Source: Crocodylus rhombifer
Taxonomy: Eukaryota; Chordata; Crocodylia; Crocodylidae
NCBI GenBank assembly: GCA_038503035.1
Contig: JAVSML010000028.1
Coordinates: forward strand, 379,464 to 443,463
DNA: 64,000 nucleotides
Reading direction: 5' to 3'
Below are positions 1 through 10,650 of this stretch, piece after piece (position 1 is the stretch's first letter; every line of letters begins with the position of its first letter). A program made the position numbers and the translations under genes. The notes beneath the pieces are model-generated. The model made no database searches. It saw only the letters and a list, made by a program, of their open reading frames with translations, and was not told where the DNA came from.

Positions 1-28
1 CGAATACTAGTCACTTTGCATAGGCCTA
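1..28 (+). mobile_element. right end of a family A hAT-like element, cut by window start
   Basis: The window opens inside a repeat. These bases match the last part of the complete family A element ending at 2754 and of the fragment ending near 24516: all three share GCGAATAYTAG-like sequence, then a CACTTTGCA/CGCTTCACA block and an AGGCCTA/AGACCTA terminus. The rest of the element lies outside the window, so its length and target duplication cannot be judged. Confidence 0.75.
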
Positions 29-227
29 ATGGTCAGCTCCTGTCTGCATTCAAATAGGTAGTTTCTTCACCCATGCAACTTAAATCAAGCAGGATAGCAC
101 AGGGAGAGATTTTTCCTATTTTGAGCTCCAGTGCCCAAAATAACCTACAGCAGGCCATAGCTAAAATTTCAGAGAAAGTCCAGCATAGTCCCAGACTGAA
201 ATATGTCAGTATAAATTAATCTTGAAG

Positions 228-305
228 AATCATAGAATTGAAGGACTGGAAGGGACCTGCAAATCATCAAGTCCAGTCCCCTGCCATGGGCAGGAAGTTA
301 GAAAT
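228..305 (-). mobile_element. CR1 LINE 3' end fragment
   Basis: The + strand reads AATCATAGAATTG, then GGAAGGGACCT, then CCCCTGCC. This is the reverse complement of the CR1 3' terminus, which ends in short ATTCTATG-type repeats. CR1 insertions are usually severely 5'-truncated, and this one keeps under 100 bp. A related copy is at 23340-23475. It carries no coding sequence. Confidence 0.85.
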
Positions 306-1747
306 TTAGTGGCTACGTTCTATGGAGCCTCTACTGCCTATGAATTAATTGTGATGTTGCTGTTCACAGCTTGATCAGTAAGTATTAGACTATGATTACA
401 CTAATGCAAGGCTCCTGTCTCCTTCCCACCTAGAAGCTACCTGTTTAGAGCTATCATGCCACAGTCCATGGGGGAAGACTAAGCTGCAGGGAGTTTGCTA
501 GGACAGCCAACAGCTGTGCTCTTCTATTACAGTATTGGGAAAGGGAAGAATAGCATTGGGGAATGCTGACGGAAAGCAGGGTTTTTCTGTATATCCCCAA
601 TTACTTCTGAGATGCTCATATGACAGAAGGAAAAAAGCTTGTGTAGAGACAGAGAAATTCAGTGTCTGAAGTTATAGAAGGGAGCTGAGTAAGGGCCACA
701 TCAGAGTCTCTGGCAGCAAGGACAGACATTTGGTGTGGACAGGGGAAGAAATTAAATCAATTCAAGGAAAGGAGCTGAGCAAGGCCCAGGAGAGAATGAC
801 AAACATGAGCAGAGCTCAGAGTTGCAGAAGGAGAATGATTAGCTCTAACCTGGCCTTGATTATCTGCATGGGTGTGACTGCAGGCTGCCTAATGATCTCC
901 AGCCAGTCCCAATGACTCTCCACACTTCTTTGGCAACTCAGCTGCCCCACAGATGCCTTCTGTTTCTTACCTACTTCCCTTCCCCTCCTAGTGTCCTGGA
1001 CTCTCCTCTTATGATTCCCTGAGGCTGTTGGACTTCTGACCATTGTTGCATTGATCTCTGATTGTCCACATCTGGATCCAGCCTATGACAAGCAATACTC
1101 AGGTATGGAGAGATCTGGTTGACAATGAGTTATCTGGAGGAATGAGAACAGGGCAGAGGGCACTGCCCTCGAGAAAGAGTTACTGGAGGTCCCTAGAATA
1201 AGATGTAGGTGAACATGCCATAGGGACCCAAGATTGTACTGGAGAAGGGTCTTAGCTATTGACCAGTGGTTTAAAAAAAAAAGAAGAAAAAGTTGCTGTG
1301 TACATGTGAGTACGTGTGTGCACTGACATCTCGAGTATTTCAAATTAAGCTCTTTGAAAAGTACATGTTAGAGCTGGTCAAAATTTTCCAGCATACTGTG
1401 TTCACCTAAAATACAGATCTCTCAAAATAAAAATATTTCACAGAGATGTGTTGTTTGATGAGCCATCTGAAAGAATACAGGGAGCTTGTCAGATTCTCTG
1501 TCAAAAAGCTTTCTGTTCTACAAACCTGCCTGACTTCCTCTCATCTCATCCACCTGACACCAGTGCAGCCCAACAGGGTTATGGCATTGAGGCCGGCTCT
1601 CTCTGCAAGCCACTCCAGGGCCAGGAGCCTCAAGGCTTTTGGGGTACATGTCTCTGAAAGCACCTGTTATGTGAACTCCCTTCAGGCATCCCAGCTTTCC
1701 AGCCAGGTGACTCCTCCACAGACCCTGGAAGCATCTCTCCTTGTGGA
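306..1747. other. no recognisable feature
   Basis: I see no gene, RNA or known repeat in this stretch. Open frames here are under about 115 codons, overlap on both strands and show no recognisable motif. A purine-rich run lies near 1269-1288. Confidence 0.6.
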
Positions 1748-1755
1748 GCTGATCT

Positions 1756-2754
1756 TAGGACTGTGCGAAGCTCAGGTGCTGATTTGATCCGAGGAGATTC
1801 AGCCCAATTTGGTGGCCAAATCTCTGAATCCAAATTGAATCAGGGGACCAATTAAAAGGTCCAAATTGATCTGAGACTCTCTGAATCGATTTGGAGAGCT
1901 TCAATGATTTAGGCAGTCTCCACCCGCTGCAGCAGGGAGCTAGAGCTGGACTTGGAGCTGGTAAGTAGGGGGTGGGGGTCTGAAGGAGGGGGGAAGGGGA
2001 CCTCTGCCAGGCCTCATCCCTGCCCGCTCCCCTAACACCCCCCCCCCTTCCCACAACTGCCCTGCTCACCCCAGCTTCTGGTCCTTAAAAAGAAAGCCTC
2101 CACTCACTAGATGCTGTCTGGTGGGGGGGCAAGCCCCCACTGCCCCATGTTACATGGGGGGATCTGCCAGGAGCCTCCTGACTTCCCCCCACTCTCCCAG
2201 CCCCCCATGGTTGCCCTGCCCACTGCAGCTCTGGCCCTTTAAGAAAAAAAAAAAAAGCAACCCCACACTTGCTGGCTCCTGCAGTGGCCTTGGGGCTTTG
2301 GGTAACTTGTGCAGAGCCCCCCATGGAGCAGTGGGGATTTCCTCCTCCCCCCACCTCCATGCTGGGCAGCAAATGGTGAGTCCAGGGATTCTTTTTGGGG
2401 GGGGAGTGTTCTTAAAGGGCCAGAGCTGGGTTGGGCAGGGCAGCCATGGGGGGTGCTGGGGGAGTAGGCAGGGGTCAGGTTGTTTGTGCAGAGTCCTCCA
2501 CATGATGTGGGGCAGTGGAGGGCAGTGGGGATCACTCCCCCTTCCTGGCAGCACCTGGTGAGTAGGTGCTATTTTTTTTTCCAAAGTGCCTGGGGCTGGG
2601 GCAGGTAGAGCAGCCATTGACGGGGCTGGGAGAGCAGGCAGGGGATAGGCCTGTGTGATTCAGAGTTTCAGCTGAATCACTAAATTGATTCGCTGTCCCC
2701 TGAATCGGCCGAATCCGAATCCAAAGCGAATATTAGCCGCTTCACACAGACCTA
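1756..2754 (+). mobile_element. complete non-autonomous hAT-like element, family A (999 bp)
   Basis: The termini form an imperfect inverted repeat: left TAGGACTGTGCGAAGC, and TAGGTCTGTGTGAAGC read inward from the right. The flanks are GCTGATCT (1748-1755) and GCTGACCT (2755-2762), an 8-bp target duplication with one mismatch, as expected for hAT transposition. Both subterminal zones are rich in GATTC/GAATC motifs. The interior (about 1920-2650) is GC-rich, with repeated modules, C and G runs, and no credible transposase frame, so it must have moved using proteins from elsewhere. The open frames of 95-155 codons inside it are low-complexity Pro/Gly/Ser-rich chance frames. Splice-donor-like GTAAGT and GTGAGT motifs occur at 1961, 2376 and 2558. 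Fragments of the same family are at 1-28 and 24238-24516. The superfamily call is inferred from target-site length and termini. Confidence 0.85.
2165..2480. repeat. inverted and tandem modules inside family A element
   Basis: The segment around 2202-2247, containing CCCCCCATGG and CTGGCCCTTTAAG, recurs as its reverse complement around 2407-2450 (CTTAAAGGGCCAGAGCTG ... CCATGGGGGG). A module starting TTGTGCAGAG at 2307 recurs in direct orientation at 2484, about 177 bp later, and each copy leads into a GGTGAGT motif. The element's interior therefore grew by local duplication and inversion. Confidence 0.75.
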
Positions 2755-2762
2755 GCTGACCT

Positions 2763-3499
2763 GGGACTAGCAGTCACTGGCTGAGACTGAACTGATTCTT
2801 ATCAGTCCTGCCCATCACTGAGTAGCAGTGTGTCAGTTGATGCATCCAAAGCAAAGTTGTGAATAAAATTCCTGTTTCCTGGGAAACTTTTTTTTTTTTT
2901 TAAGAATCTGAATCAGAATGAAACTGAATTTCAAAATGTTGAAATGTTCCGTAAACTGGTAATTCTGAATTTTGACTAACATTGGATATATGCATATGCA
3001 CACACAAGCATACAGTTAGCATTCTTCCTAACTGCTTAAATGTTAGAAGGCACCAGTCTTCCAAAAACATAATTTAAAATTTGAAATAAAATATCCTGGG
3101 GGTTTGGGGGTTTTTTTGTGCGTTTTTGGTTTGTTTTCTGATGCCAGTGCCATGATTTTTCCCATGCCTTTCTCATGACATTATGGAATCAGCAACATAG
3201 TGCCAGATTTACCTTTTTAAATTCCCCTATCACCAGCAGATCATTAGAACTTTGTTGATATTACTCCAGTTTTGCCTAGGTTGGTTTTGACACACAATTA
3301 TTATCTGAGGTTTGGTGGCCTATATGAAAGATTATTCACTAGCTTTTTCCTGTTAGGAAAGGATTCCATTCCCAGCAGGATGAGAAGGGATAAAGAAATG
3401 CCTTTCCTGCAAGATGGGTACAATGTCAAAGTTAAGGAATTGTAGCAGATGAGTGTCTCTACTGTGATCCCCTTTGTACCTATGGGTTTATTGCTTATT
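2763..3499. other. no recognisable feature
   Basis: AT-rich sequence with a poly-T tract near 2887-2901, followed by purine-rich sequence with repeated GAAT/TGAAA motifs, and a T/G-rich stretch near 3100-3140. No gene or clearly assignable repeat is seen. Confidence 0.55.
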
Positions 3500-3680
3500 T
3501 GCTTTTCTCTCCTAGCACTGCCCCTTCCCTTGTCTTTTGTATTCTATTTCTTTCTCCTTATACTCTGCTTTCGGCACATCCTTTCACAGCATCTGAAGAC
3601 GTGAACTTGGATTCATGAAAGCTCTCTCTATATATCTTAGTCTGTAAAGGTGCATATCTACTTTGCCTTCTATTGGAGGG
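3500..3680 (+). repeat. SINE-like interspersed repeat, copy 1
   Basis: A pyrimidine-rich leader (CTTGTCTTTTGTATTC) is followed by CCTTTCACAGCATCTGAAG, CATGAAAGCT, a TATATAT stretch and TTAGTCTGTAAAGGTGC. The same order appears at 30505-30716 and inverted at 10525-10650. It resembles a repeat common in turtles and crocodilians built around 'ATCTGATGAAGTGAGCT...GAAAGCTT...TTAGTCT'. I do not know its formal name. It has no coding capacity. Confidence 0.65.
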
Positions 3681-5924
3681 GGGAGAACAACACCACAGGT
3701 AGTACACCATCTGGCAGTCCCAAGGGAGACCCTGCACCCTGAAGTAACTGCTTACCGCTAGAGATGATCTCTTCAGGTCAGAGTTGTTTCACCAGTGAAA
3801 GAGATCTTGCTGGAAAGCTCTCTTGGCTGCTGCCAACACTGCCCCCAATTTCAGACTCTGGTACTGTCAATCCTACACGTTTCAGAGGCATAAAATCCAG
3901 AAATATGTTTAACAGTGCTAAAGGAGTGTGCTTATGAATGTATAGTATGCATTAACAGAGAAGGTTTCAGCCTTTCATCCAGTTATATTACTATGGTACT
4001 GTTACTAAAATGTAGCTTTTACTCTGAGTGCCTGTAAAATGGCATGAAAGCTCTTGAAGTCCTTCCTAATTTGTCATGATATATTGCTACATGCTTGAGC
4101 AATCATAATTAATACAGTGACCTGACTCATTTAATAGCTGAGTCTTCCTATTCTAAACTCCCAGCAGTGACACCAATGCATCATCTGCCTCCCAAAGATT
4201 TGTAGAAACTGTGCCCCTCAAACCTTTACTGTATCTTCAAAGTTTTACGCATCATAAATCAGGTGCGTGTGCTTCATTTAGTCTGGATTGCAAAATCCTT
4301 CAGCTTCTGTTGGAGAAGCAGTGATGACCTGCCCAGTTATCCAAGTTCACATACAATTAACCACTAAGAATTCCTCACTTAAATAGCTTTAGGGAAACAG
4401 TAATCTCTTTAGTAGATATTAGACAAGTTAAGCATGATTTATATGAATGGCAATTGTAGAGTCCTAGTTCCATCAAGCATTGTATCTGCTGGTGGAAAGT
4501 GTTAGAATATAAACAGTAAAGGAAGAACAGGCATTGTGCATCTCTACAGATTCATGCAATAGCTCTGCCCAGGGGAAATCAGTCTTTATTATTGTTTAGA
4601 GATGGATCTATGCCAAGTTCTTTAGACCTGGATTTTTAGCCAAAGTTCTCCAAATATTGGTGAAGTTTGAACTGAGCGCTCTAATTAATCTCTGTAAGCA
4701 ACTGGGGTTTCAAAATTACACTAAGCACACTATATACAAATTCACCACTTTCTTGAGTGGGTACCAAACTAAATCTAGTTGTTCATGGGCTTTTTTTTTG
4801 GAGGACTGTAGTGGGACCCATTGGGCTCAGTGTAGTAAGCAGCTATTTCTGGATCTATAATTGATGACAAAACCACATATCTGAACAACTGAGATCTGTA
4901 TAGATAACTTCCTCATTCTGATCCTCAAGATGCTGAGCACAAAGGGTGCAGACAGAAGTGCAGCTCCCAGCTGTAACTCAGAATGTTTTCTGCAAAGTAC
5001 TCTGAGTTGCAACGTTACCCCAGACGAAACAGAAGTTCAACGTTGGTTCCAGGCAGGAGGGGAATCTAACTGTGGGCTTGGAGCTTGCAGCCAGTTTCCC
5101 ATAGCAATGGCCAGGGCTCTGCTGTTTTCAGAATGGGAGGTGGAAAAGGCAGCAGAGGGAGCTCATTCTTGGGGCTCCCAAGCCAGTGCTGAAGGGTGGG
5201 GTGGGTAAATTGGAGCCCACGCCTCCATCTACCCTGTTCTCTGTGGGGGGTGAGGGGCTGAAAAAAACCCAGACTAAACTGCCTCTGCTGTTTTTCCCCT
5301 CTCCCATTGTGAAAACAGTGACAGGCTGACAGGCAGTGCAGACAGAAGTTACAAAAGATGCTACATTTTGAAACAACTTATTTTGAAATCTCATGCAATG
5401 AGGGGTCAAATATTCACTTGACTGGCCATTTTTTAAGCTGTCTGCATCTGTGCACTTGTGTTGGGGCACAGCTGTAAACTGCTTTCTGTGGCCAGATCAG
5501 GTGAAAATTGTCACTCTGGTCAAAGATGAAAGATTGTGCAGGATCAAGGAAGAACTTTATGTGCAATGCTTCATGTGCCTTGCAGAATTTCATATAACAT
5601 GGACTCTTTATACCTGGATCCTTAAAAGAAGGTAAAGTGACTTGCCCTGAAACAGATGAATAGCTCACCAGCACCAATCTAGATGAACTATTGCTAGAGG
5701 AGTCCTATAACAATGCACTCCTATTCATAGATTTCAGTGCCATGGTTCCAAGCCAGAGAAGAAAACGTTTTCTGAGCTCCTACGCAAAGAAGAAAACAGT
5801 AAACCTGTTTTGTGCATTACAGATCTTGACAGATAAATTTTTCTTTTTCTATGGGGAAGGGGAAAACGTGTGTGTGTTAAGGAGTAGGGAGGAATTGAAA
5901 TCTGCCTGAAAAACAAACATCTCC
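3681..5924. other. no recognisable gene or repeat
   Basis: About 2.2 kb of mixed, mostly AT-rich sequence. Frames up to 113 codons occur on both strands around 4930-5470 but overlap each other and lack recognisable domains or a splice context I can support. Confidence 0.55.
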
Positions 5925-6090
5925 ATCAGAACTGCTGATGCAGTGCCTCATGCGAGTTGTAATGTATTTATGTTTTATGCCCCCTCCTCCTCTATGGGCT
6001 GGGCCTACTAGCTTGAATACTTCTCCCATCATGCAGAAGGATTCTACTTTTCCTGAACTACTGCAGTGCATGATGAAAATCCCATAGCCT
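5925..6090. repeat. palindrome-like interspersed repeat
   Basis: The sequence contains TGCAGTGCCTCATGCGAG and, about 90 bp later, CTCCCATCATGCAG, then CTGCAGTGCATGATG. These alternate in orientation, as in small foldback repeats of sauropsid genomes carrying 'CTCCCATGATGCA' motifs. The boundaries are approximate and the family name is unknown to me. Confidence 0.45.
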
Positions 6091-6224
6091 TGTTATATCA
6101 TACAGGAAAGGTAGTCCAGCTGGAGAGTTCAGCTCCGACTAGAGAATAGGCTCATGGGACAGCAGAACTTTTCTATGAGATACCTTAGTTGTATTTTGGT
6201 GAAAGAGGGCCTCATATAGCTTTT

Positions 6225-6372
6225 TGGCAAAATGTTTTCAGTTTTCTGATCACCAGTTTTTCAACAAAATGTCCACGTTTCCTATGGGAAGTGGATACTT
6301 TTGCAAAAAAAAAAAGCTGGAAACTGAAACTTTCTGTTGAAAACCAGTTTCAAAAGAAAATGTTTTACTATC
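6225..6372. repeat. imperfect inverted repeat, MITE-like
   Basis: The left arm contains CCAGTTTTTCAACAAAATG. The right arm contains TTTCTGTTGAAAACCAGT, whose reverse complement aligns with it. The arms flank an A run at 6305-6315. No clear target duplication was found. This is probably a decayed small DNA transposon. Confidence 0.45.
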
Positions 6373-6647
6373 CCTGGCTTTATATTTGCAAAATAATTCT
6401 TTACCCTACTCCATCCTCTTGAGAGAAGTGTTTCTTCATTCATTAACCAATGTTATGAAGAGGTTCATTGTAGATTATAATGCAGTAGTTTCAAAAGAGG
6501 AACTTAAATTATTTCTTTTTCTCCTCTATTTCCTGCATGTTATGGGTATGTTACTTCTGTGCTATCTTTCAGCAATGTGGGCTGGTGTTGTGAAGTGATC
6601 AATAACTATTATGCCTAAATTGAACCTGGAAAAAAAAAAAAGAAAAC

Positions 6648-7427
6648 TGTGAGAGGGTGCTTATGCTAAGCAAGGCCTAGCATTAAGAACAATGCACTAA
6701 AACTCCCAGAATACTTCAAGGAGGTTGAGGAGTCAGCGATTGACATTCTGGTAATCACTTTCTGACCCTTAGATAAAAATGCTGACCTTCTGGCCCTTGG
6801 ACAATGATAAAAATAGCAAACAAGCAGCTTATATTGTTAAAATAGGAAACCGCATGGCTAAACCGCAATGACGAAAAACAACCGCATATTATGTCAGCCT
6901 TGACATTTTAACCCTGCAAAAACTAGCAAAACATATAGATGAATAATGTATTTAGGTTATAGAAAATTAACATAAGAAATATAAAGGTCATTAAGAATTA
7001 ATATAAGAAGCGTAAAATTTATAATACAGAGCGTATCACCTGATATTATAATATAGATAAGTTAACTAAATAACCAATAGAAGTAAGAATTAGAAATACA
7101 TATGTATAAGTGTTATCATATATAAGTAATAGTAAAGTTATGTTAGATGCCTCACTGCCAACATGGGGACAGTTTTGTATCTTTTGTCTAAAAAAAAGAT
7201 AAGGGACTCCTTTTAAATGAGCTGTTGACCAGTTCTGAGACTACTGAATCAGGTAGCCGCACCTAGCCTCCAGGTTAGAAAGCAAGGGCTTGATTTGGGA
7301 ACCTCGTGAACCAACAGACCTCCTTTAGCTTATAACTTTGTGAGACAATAAAAGTTTTAAATTGAACATCCAGGTCTGAGCCTGTGCTTAATTCAGTCCT
7401 TATATAATTCAGCATCGAACTCGCACA
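6648..7427 (+). mobile_element. solo LTR (780 bp), retroviral or other LTR retrotransposon
   Basis: The unit begins TGTGAGA and ends TCGCACA, giving TG...CA ends with a short inverted repeat. It is flanked by AAAAC on both sides (6643-6647 and 7428-7432), a 5-bp target duplication. A polyadenylation signal AATAAA lies at 7347-7352, about 75 bp before the end, the usual place in an LTR. The middle is AT-rich and the segment after 7250 resembles an R-U5 region. No gag, pol or env remnants adjoin it, so it is most likely a solo LTR left by recombination between two LTRs. The flank is A-rich, so the duplication is weaker evidence than its length suggests. Confidence 0.7.
7347..7352 (+). promoter_or_regulatory. 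polyadenylation signal of the solo LTR
   Basis: AATAAA within the 3' part of the LTR, followed by a 75-bp segment to the CA end. The position fits an LTR polyadenylation signal. Whether it is still used is unknown. Confidence 0.55.
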
Positions 7428-7432
7428 AAAAC

Positions 7433-9031
7433 CCACACAATTATTATTTTTGCTTTCCTTTCTTATTTGCTTTGCCATGTCCTCATGTTCAAATCTATAC
7501 ATAGCCACAAATGGCTATAAAACACGATCAGATAAGAATAACAGTGTTTTACAGCCACCATGTTTAGCTTTTTACAGCTGTGCCAAGTGAGTACAAGGCA
7601 CAAAAGACTGGGAAATTCCTTCTTTTGCATTGGAAATTTTGCAGCAAGATATCTGTATCTACCTATATCTAGAGCTATATCTATATAATAAATGTTATAT
7701 ATATATATATATGGAAAAGGGGGTGTTTGATGAAAGTGAAAAACTCTCCCTTCTGGAGACTTTATTATTACTTGGGTTTATTTTCTGGCAGGCAGACAAC
7801 TATATTCATTTTTAAAGTGAAAAAGAAAAAAATAGGTGTAGTATGAGTGCATTCATGTAACCCGTGACATCATTGGTTTTGGGTGAACAAGCTAGATAAT
7901 ATGTTCACTGAAAACATCTCATTTTTGTTCATAGAATGACTGATCTCAGCTGGAGTTTGTACAGAGATTCGTTAGATATCGTATCTGTAGTTACCATTTC
8001 ACTGCCCAGTCTCAACAGGAACAAATGTATCCAACAGGAAGTGTGCACCCTGTGTGTTCAATAACCTGCACATTTCAGCTGCAGTCCTTTGCATTCACCC
8101 CTTCTCTTATCTCCTGTCCTGATGCTCTTACCGTAATACTGTTTTTCTTTCACAAAAATATAATGCTTGAACTACAGAAATGTAATTGGACAGGAATGTG
8201 TGTCAGATAAAACTAACGTGTGAAGAAGAGTCGTGATAAAATACTGGGTCTTCTGTATTCCAAAACTTAAAAGGAATCTACAGGTGCACAAGTTCACTGC
8301 AAGAACACAGAAGTGGTAGGTGTCCCCCCCGCCTTCCCCTCGGCATCCTTGTTGCAATGTACTTGGTACCTCAGAGCAAAATGAATTATTAAGCAAATCA
8401 TGAGGCAGACTTATGTACTGTGCTTATGGAATATTTTGAACATTTTCTCTCTCTTCCTTTGTACTGCTTATCAAAGGTATGGCTAGCCAGTTCTGCACCC
8501 TGGGTGGTGATGTTGCACTGGCGGAGACCTGCAGAAACAAGGCCATTGGCCACAGGTTCACTGCTGTGGTGGGGAAGGGGGAGAGAGATTGCCCCATTTC
8601 TTGCTGCCGATGTGTGTTGGACAGTGACTTAAATGATTTTCAGTGGTGAGAAATGTGAGAAGCAGCCTTTTTTAATACCTTCTTCTCCTGTCCCCGGCAC
8701 CCTGTTTTTGGTGGCCATCACCACGAGGCACTGCCAATTTGATGGCTATTGCTCTGCCCTCCCTGCTGCCAGAGCTGGAATCATGGCAGGGAAGGTGCAG
8801 GGTGTGGGAGGAGGAAGCAAGGAAGGGGGCGGGGATGCCTTCCCTAACTTTATTCCACCATTCTTCCCTCTGATGGTGCCCGGGGTTCGTGCACTACTCA
8901 CCCAACCACTGTGATGCTTATTATTGTCTAATATAGGTAATTTCTATGAGTTTTCACCGTGCAGAAGTTTTGGTTTTGTTTTGTTTTTTTCCCCCTTAAA
9001 TGTATTCCTGAACTGGACATTAGAGTTATGC
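7433..9031. other. no gene; short TA microsatellite
   Basis: A TA dinucleotide run lies at 7696-7712. The rest is AT-rich to mid-GC sequence without recognisable genes. Frames of 60-93 codons around 8420-8914 have no recognisable motif. Confidence 0.55.
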
Positions 9032-9039
9032 CTCTAATG

Positions 9040-9329
9040 CAGTGATGTCCAACCTTCTTCAGGCCAGATTGAACATGGAGTCATCTGTGAGTACAATCCA
9101 GCATGCTGGCCTGGTGTTGGCATGGTCCCACATACCAGATCTGTCCAGGTGCTGGCCTGATCTAATGATCAGGGCCACATAATGTGGCCCATAGGGTTCT
9201 CCATGGGTCTGGAAATTTAACAACAGAGAGCAGCAATTAATGCTACTGCTGCTCCCCCACTGCCAAATTTCCATGGGGAGACCTTCAAGGCAGATGGCTC
9301 AGCTCCATGGACCAAAGGTTAAGCACCAG
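9040..9329. mobile_element. hAT-like MITE, degraded
   Basis: It starts CAGTGATGTCCAACCTTC and ends with ACCAAAGGTTAAGCACCAG, which is inverted relative to the start; such CAGTG...CCAACC ends are typical of vertebrate hAT MITEs. The interior contains GGCCACATAATGTGGCC, a local palindrome. No good 8-bp target duplication was found at the chosen borders, so the right end is approximate. No transposase is present. Confidence 0.65.
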
Positions 9330-9704
9330 AAACACTGAAATGAGCTAGTCAGAAGGTAGAGTTCTTCATTTGTTGCATCAGCAGTCAGCTTACACTATTA
9401 CCACTTAGGCTTCTGGGGACATCTACTTTCCACTGATCTATAACCTGGGTTATTACACATGTGCTGTAGTTATTCCTGTTATCTTATCACAAAGTTGTTA
9501 TAGTATACTCATGGTGGTAAAGGGATTCTCATCCTTACAGTCCCCATTAGAAGGTACGGTAAAAAAGGGTCAGCAACGTTTTGACTTGAACTCTATATTA
9601 CTGGTACTTACATTTGATCTGTGAAAAACAACAGTGTGTTAGCAGATGAAGTTCCTGGTATGCTTGAATGAAGTAAATTTACATGATATATAACCCCAAA
9701 TTAT
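9330..9704. other. no recognisable feature
   Basis: AT-rich sequence; nothing identifiable. Confidence 0.5.
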
Positions 9705-9990
9705 GCGATTGTTATTTGTATTGCAGTGGTGCCTAGAGGGTCCAGTGATGAATTGAAGCTCAGGTCACTGACCCAAGCTAATGAATGATTCCTGGTGTTT
9801 TATAAGACGGTGGAAACTGCTTTGGGGGAATAAAGTGGCTTCTGCCATGCTTGTTCTAGTCAATGGGTCAATGAGAATTTTTCCTTAAGAGGAATTGCAA
9901 GCCAATAAGACAGCAGTGACTGAGTAAAATACATTATTATTTATTATTTATATTGTGCCAACAGTGTGGTAGGCAATTCAAATCTGATCT
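9705..9990 (+). repeat. ancient amniote SINE-like fragments
   Basis: TTATTTGTATTGCAGTGGTG followed by CCTAGAGGG near 9712-9740, and TTATTATTTATTATTTATA near 9935, resemble two starts of an old amniote interspersed repeat that reads 'TTATTTGTATTG..GTAGCACCTAG'. The copies are very degraded and the boundaries approximate. Confidence 0.45.
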
Positions 9991-10028
9991 AAAGCTCCTT
10001 GAAATTCATGGATAGGACCATTTAATTA

Positions 10029-10038
10029 NNNNNNNNNN
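10029..10038. other. assembly gap of 10 Ns
   Basis: Ten consecutive N characters. The true length of missing sequence may differ from ten. Confidence 0.98.
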
Positions 10039-10524
10039 ATTTTATAGAGCTATGACTTCGGGTAGTTTAGGGATAAAATGAATAAAAAATGATCAAGGAT
10101 TTTATACAGAGCAGTTTCCATTCCTATATGGGCTTGTCATTTTCAAATGAAAATTTCATAGAGATTTTCAGCACAAGGGACCATGAGTGATCTGCAGACT
10201 TAAGAATTCATAAGGATTTTGTCACTCAATAGATCGTTGCAGAACTTCTCTTGCAAAAAATGTCCATATTTTTCAAAAATTCCTCAAGCAGTTAACATAC
10301 ACTGCATATACATATGATAAGGACTATTAACAGTTGTATGCAATTAACCCAATTATACTGAGCAGCTTCAGAGAGCACTAAATACTATTGTCTATAGAAA
10401 CCCATTTGCATCAGAACATGATGGAGCCAAGGGGTATTTCAGGGACAACATTGTGAAAGATTGTGAGATCTCTGTAAAGGTGTTTTGTATTTAGGCTAAC
10501 TTGTAAGAGTGAGGCAAAAGGCAA
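10039..10524. other. no recognisable feature
   Basis: AT-rich sequence with no identifiable repeat or gene. Confidence 0.5.
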
Positions 10525-10650
10525 AGCAAGGCAGGGTGACAACTTGAAGAGTAACCTGTTTAAAGACACAAGCTTTTGTAGGCAACAGCCAACTTTGTCA
10601 GATGTTGCCTTGCCTTCTGCCTGACTTCAGATTAGCACAGCTAATGACCT
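10525..10650 (-). repeat. SINE-like interspersed repeat, copy 3 (inverted)
   Basis: Read on the minus strand it gives ACATCTGACAAAGTTGGCTG, then CTACAAAAGCTTGTG, in the same order as the repeats at 3500-3680 and 30505-30716. The pyrimidine-rich leader is missing or too diverged to see. Confidence 0.55.

Noticed and set aside
2121..2617. Overlapping 146- and 155-codon frames
   Set aside because: They fall inside the family A element, contain homopolymer-encoded runs of Lys or Phe, and mirror each other through the internal inverted repeat.
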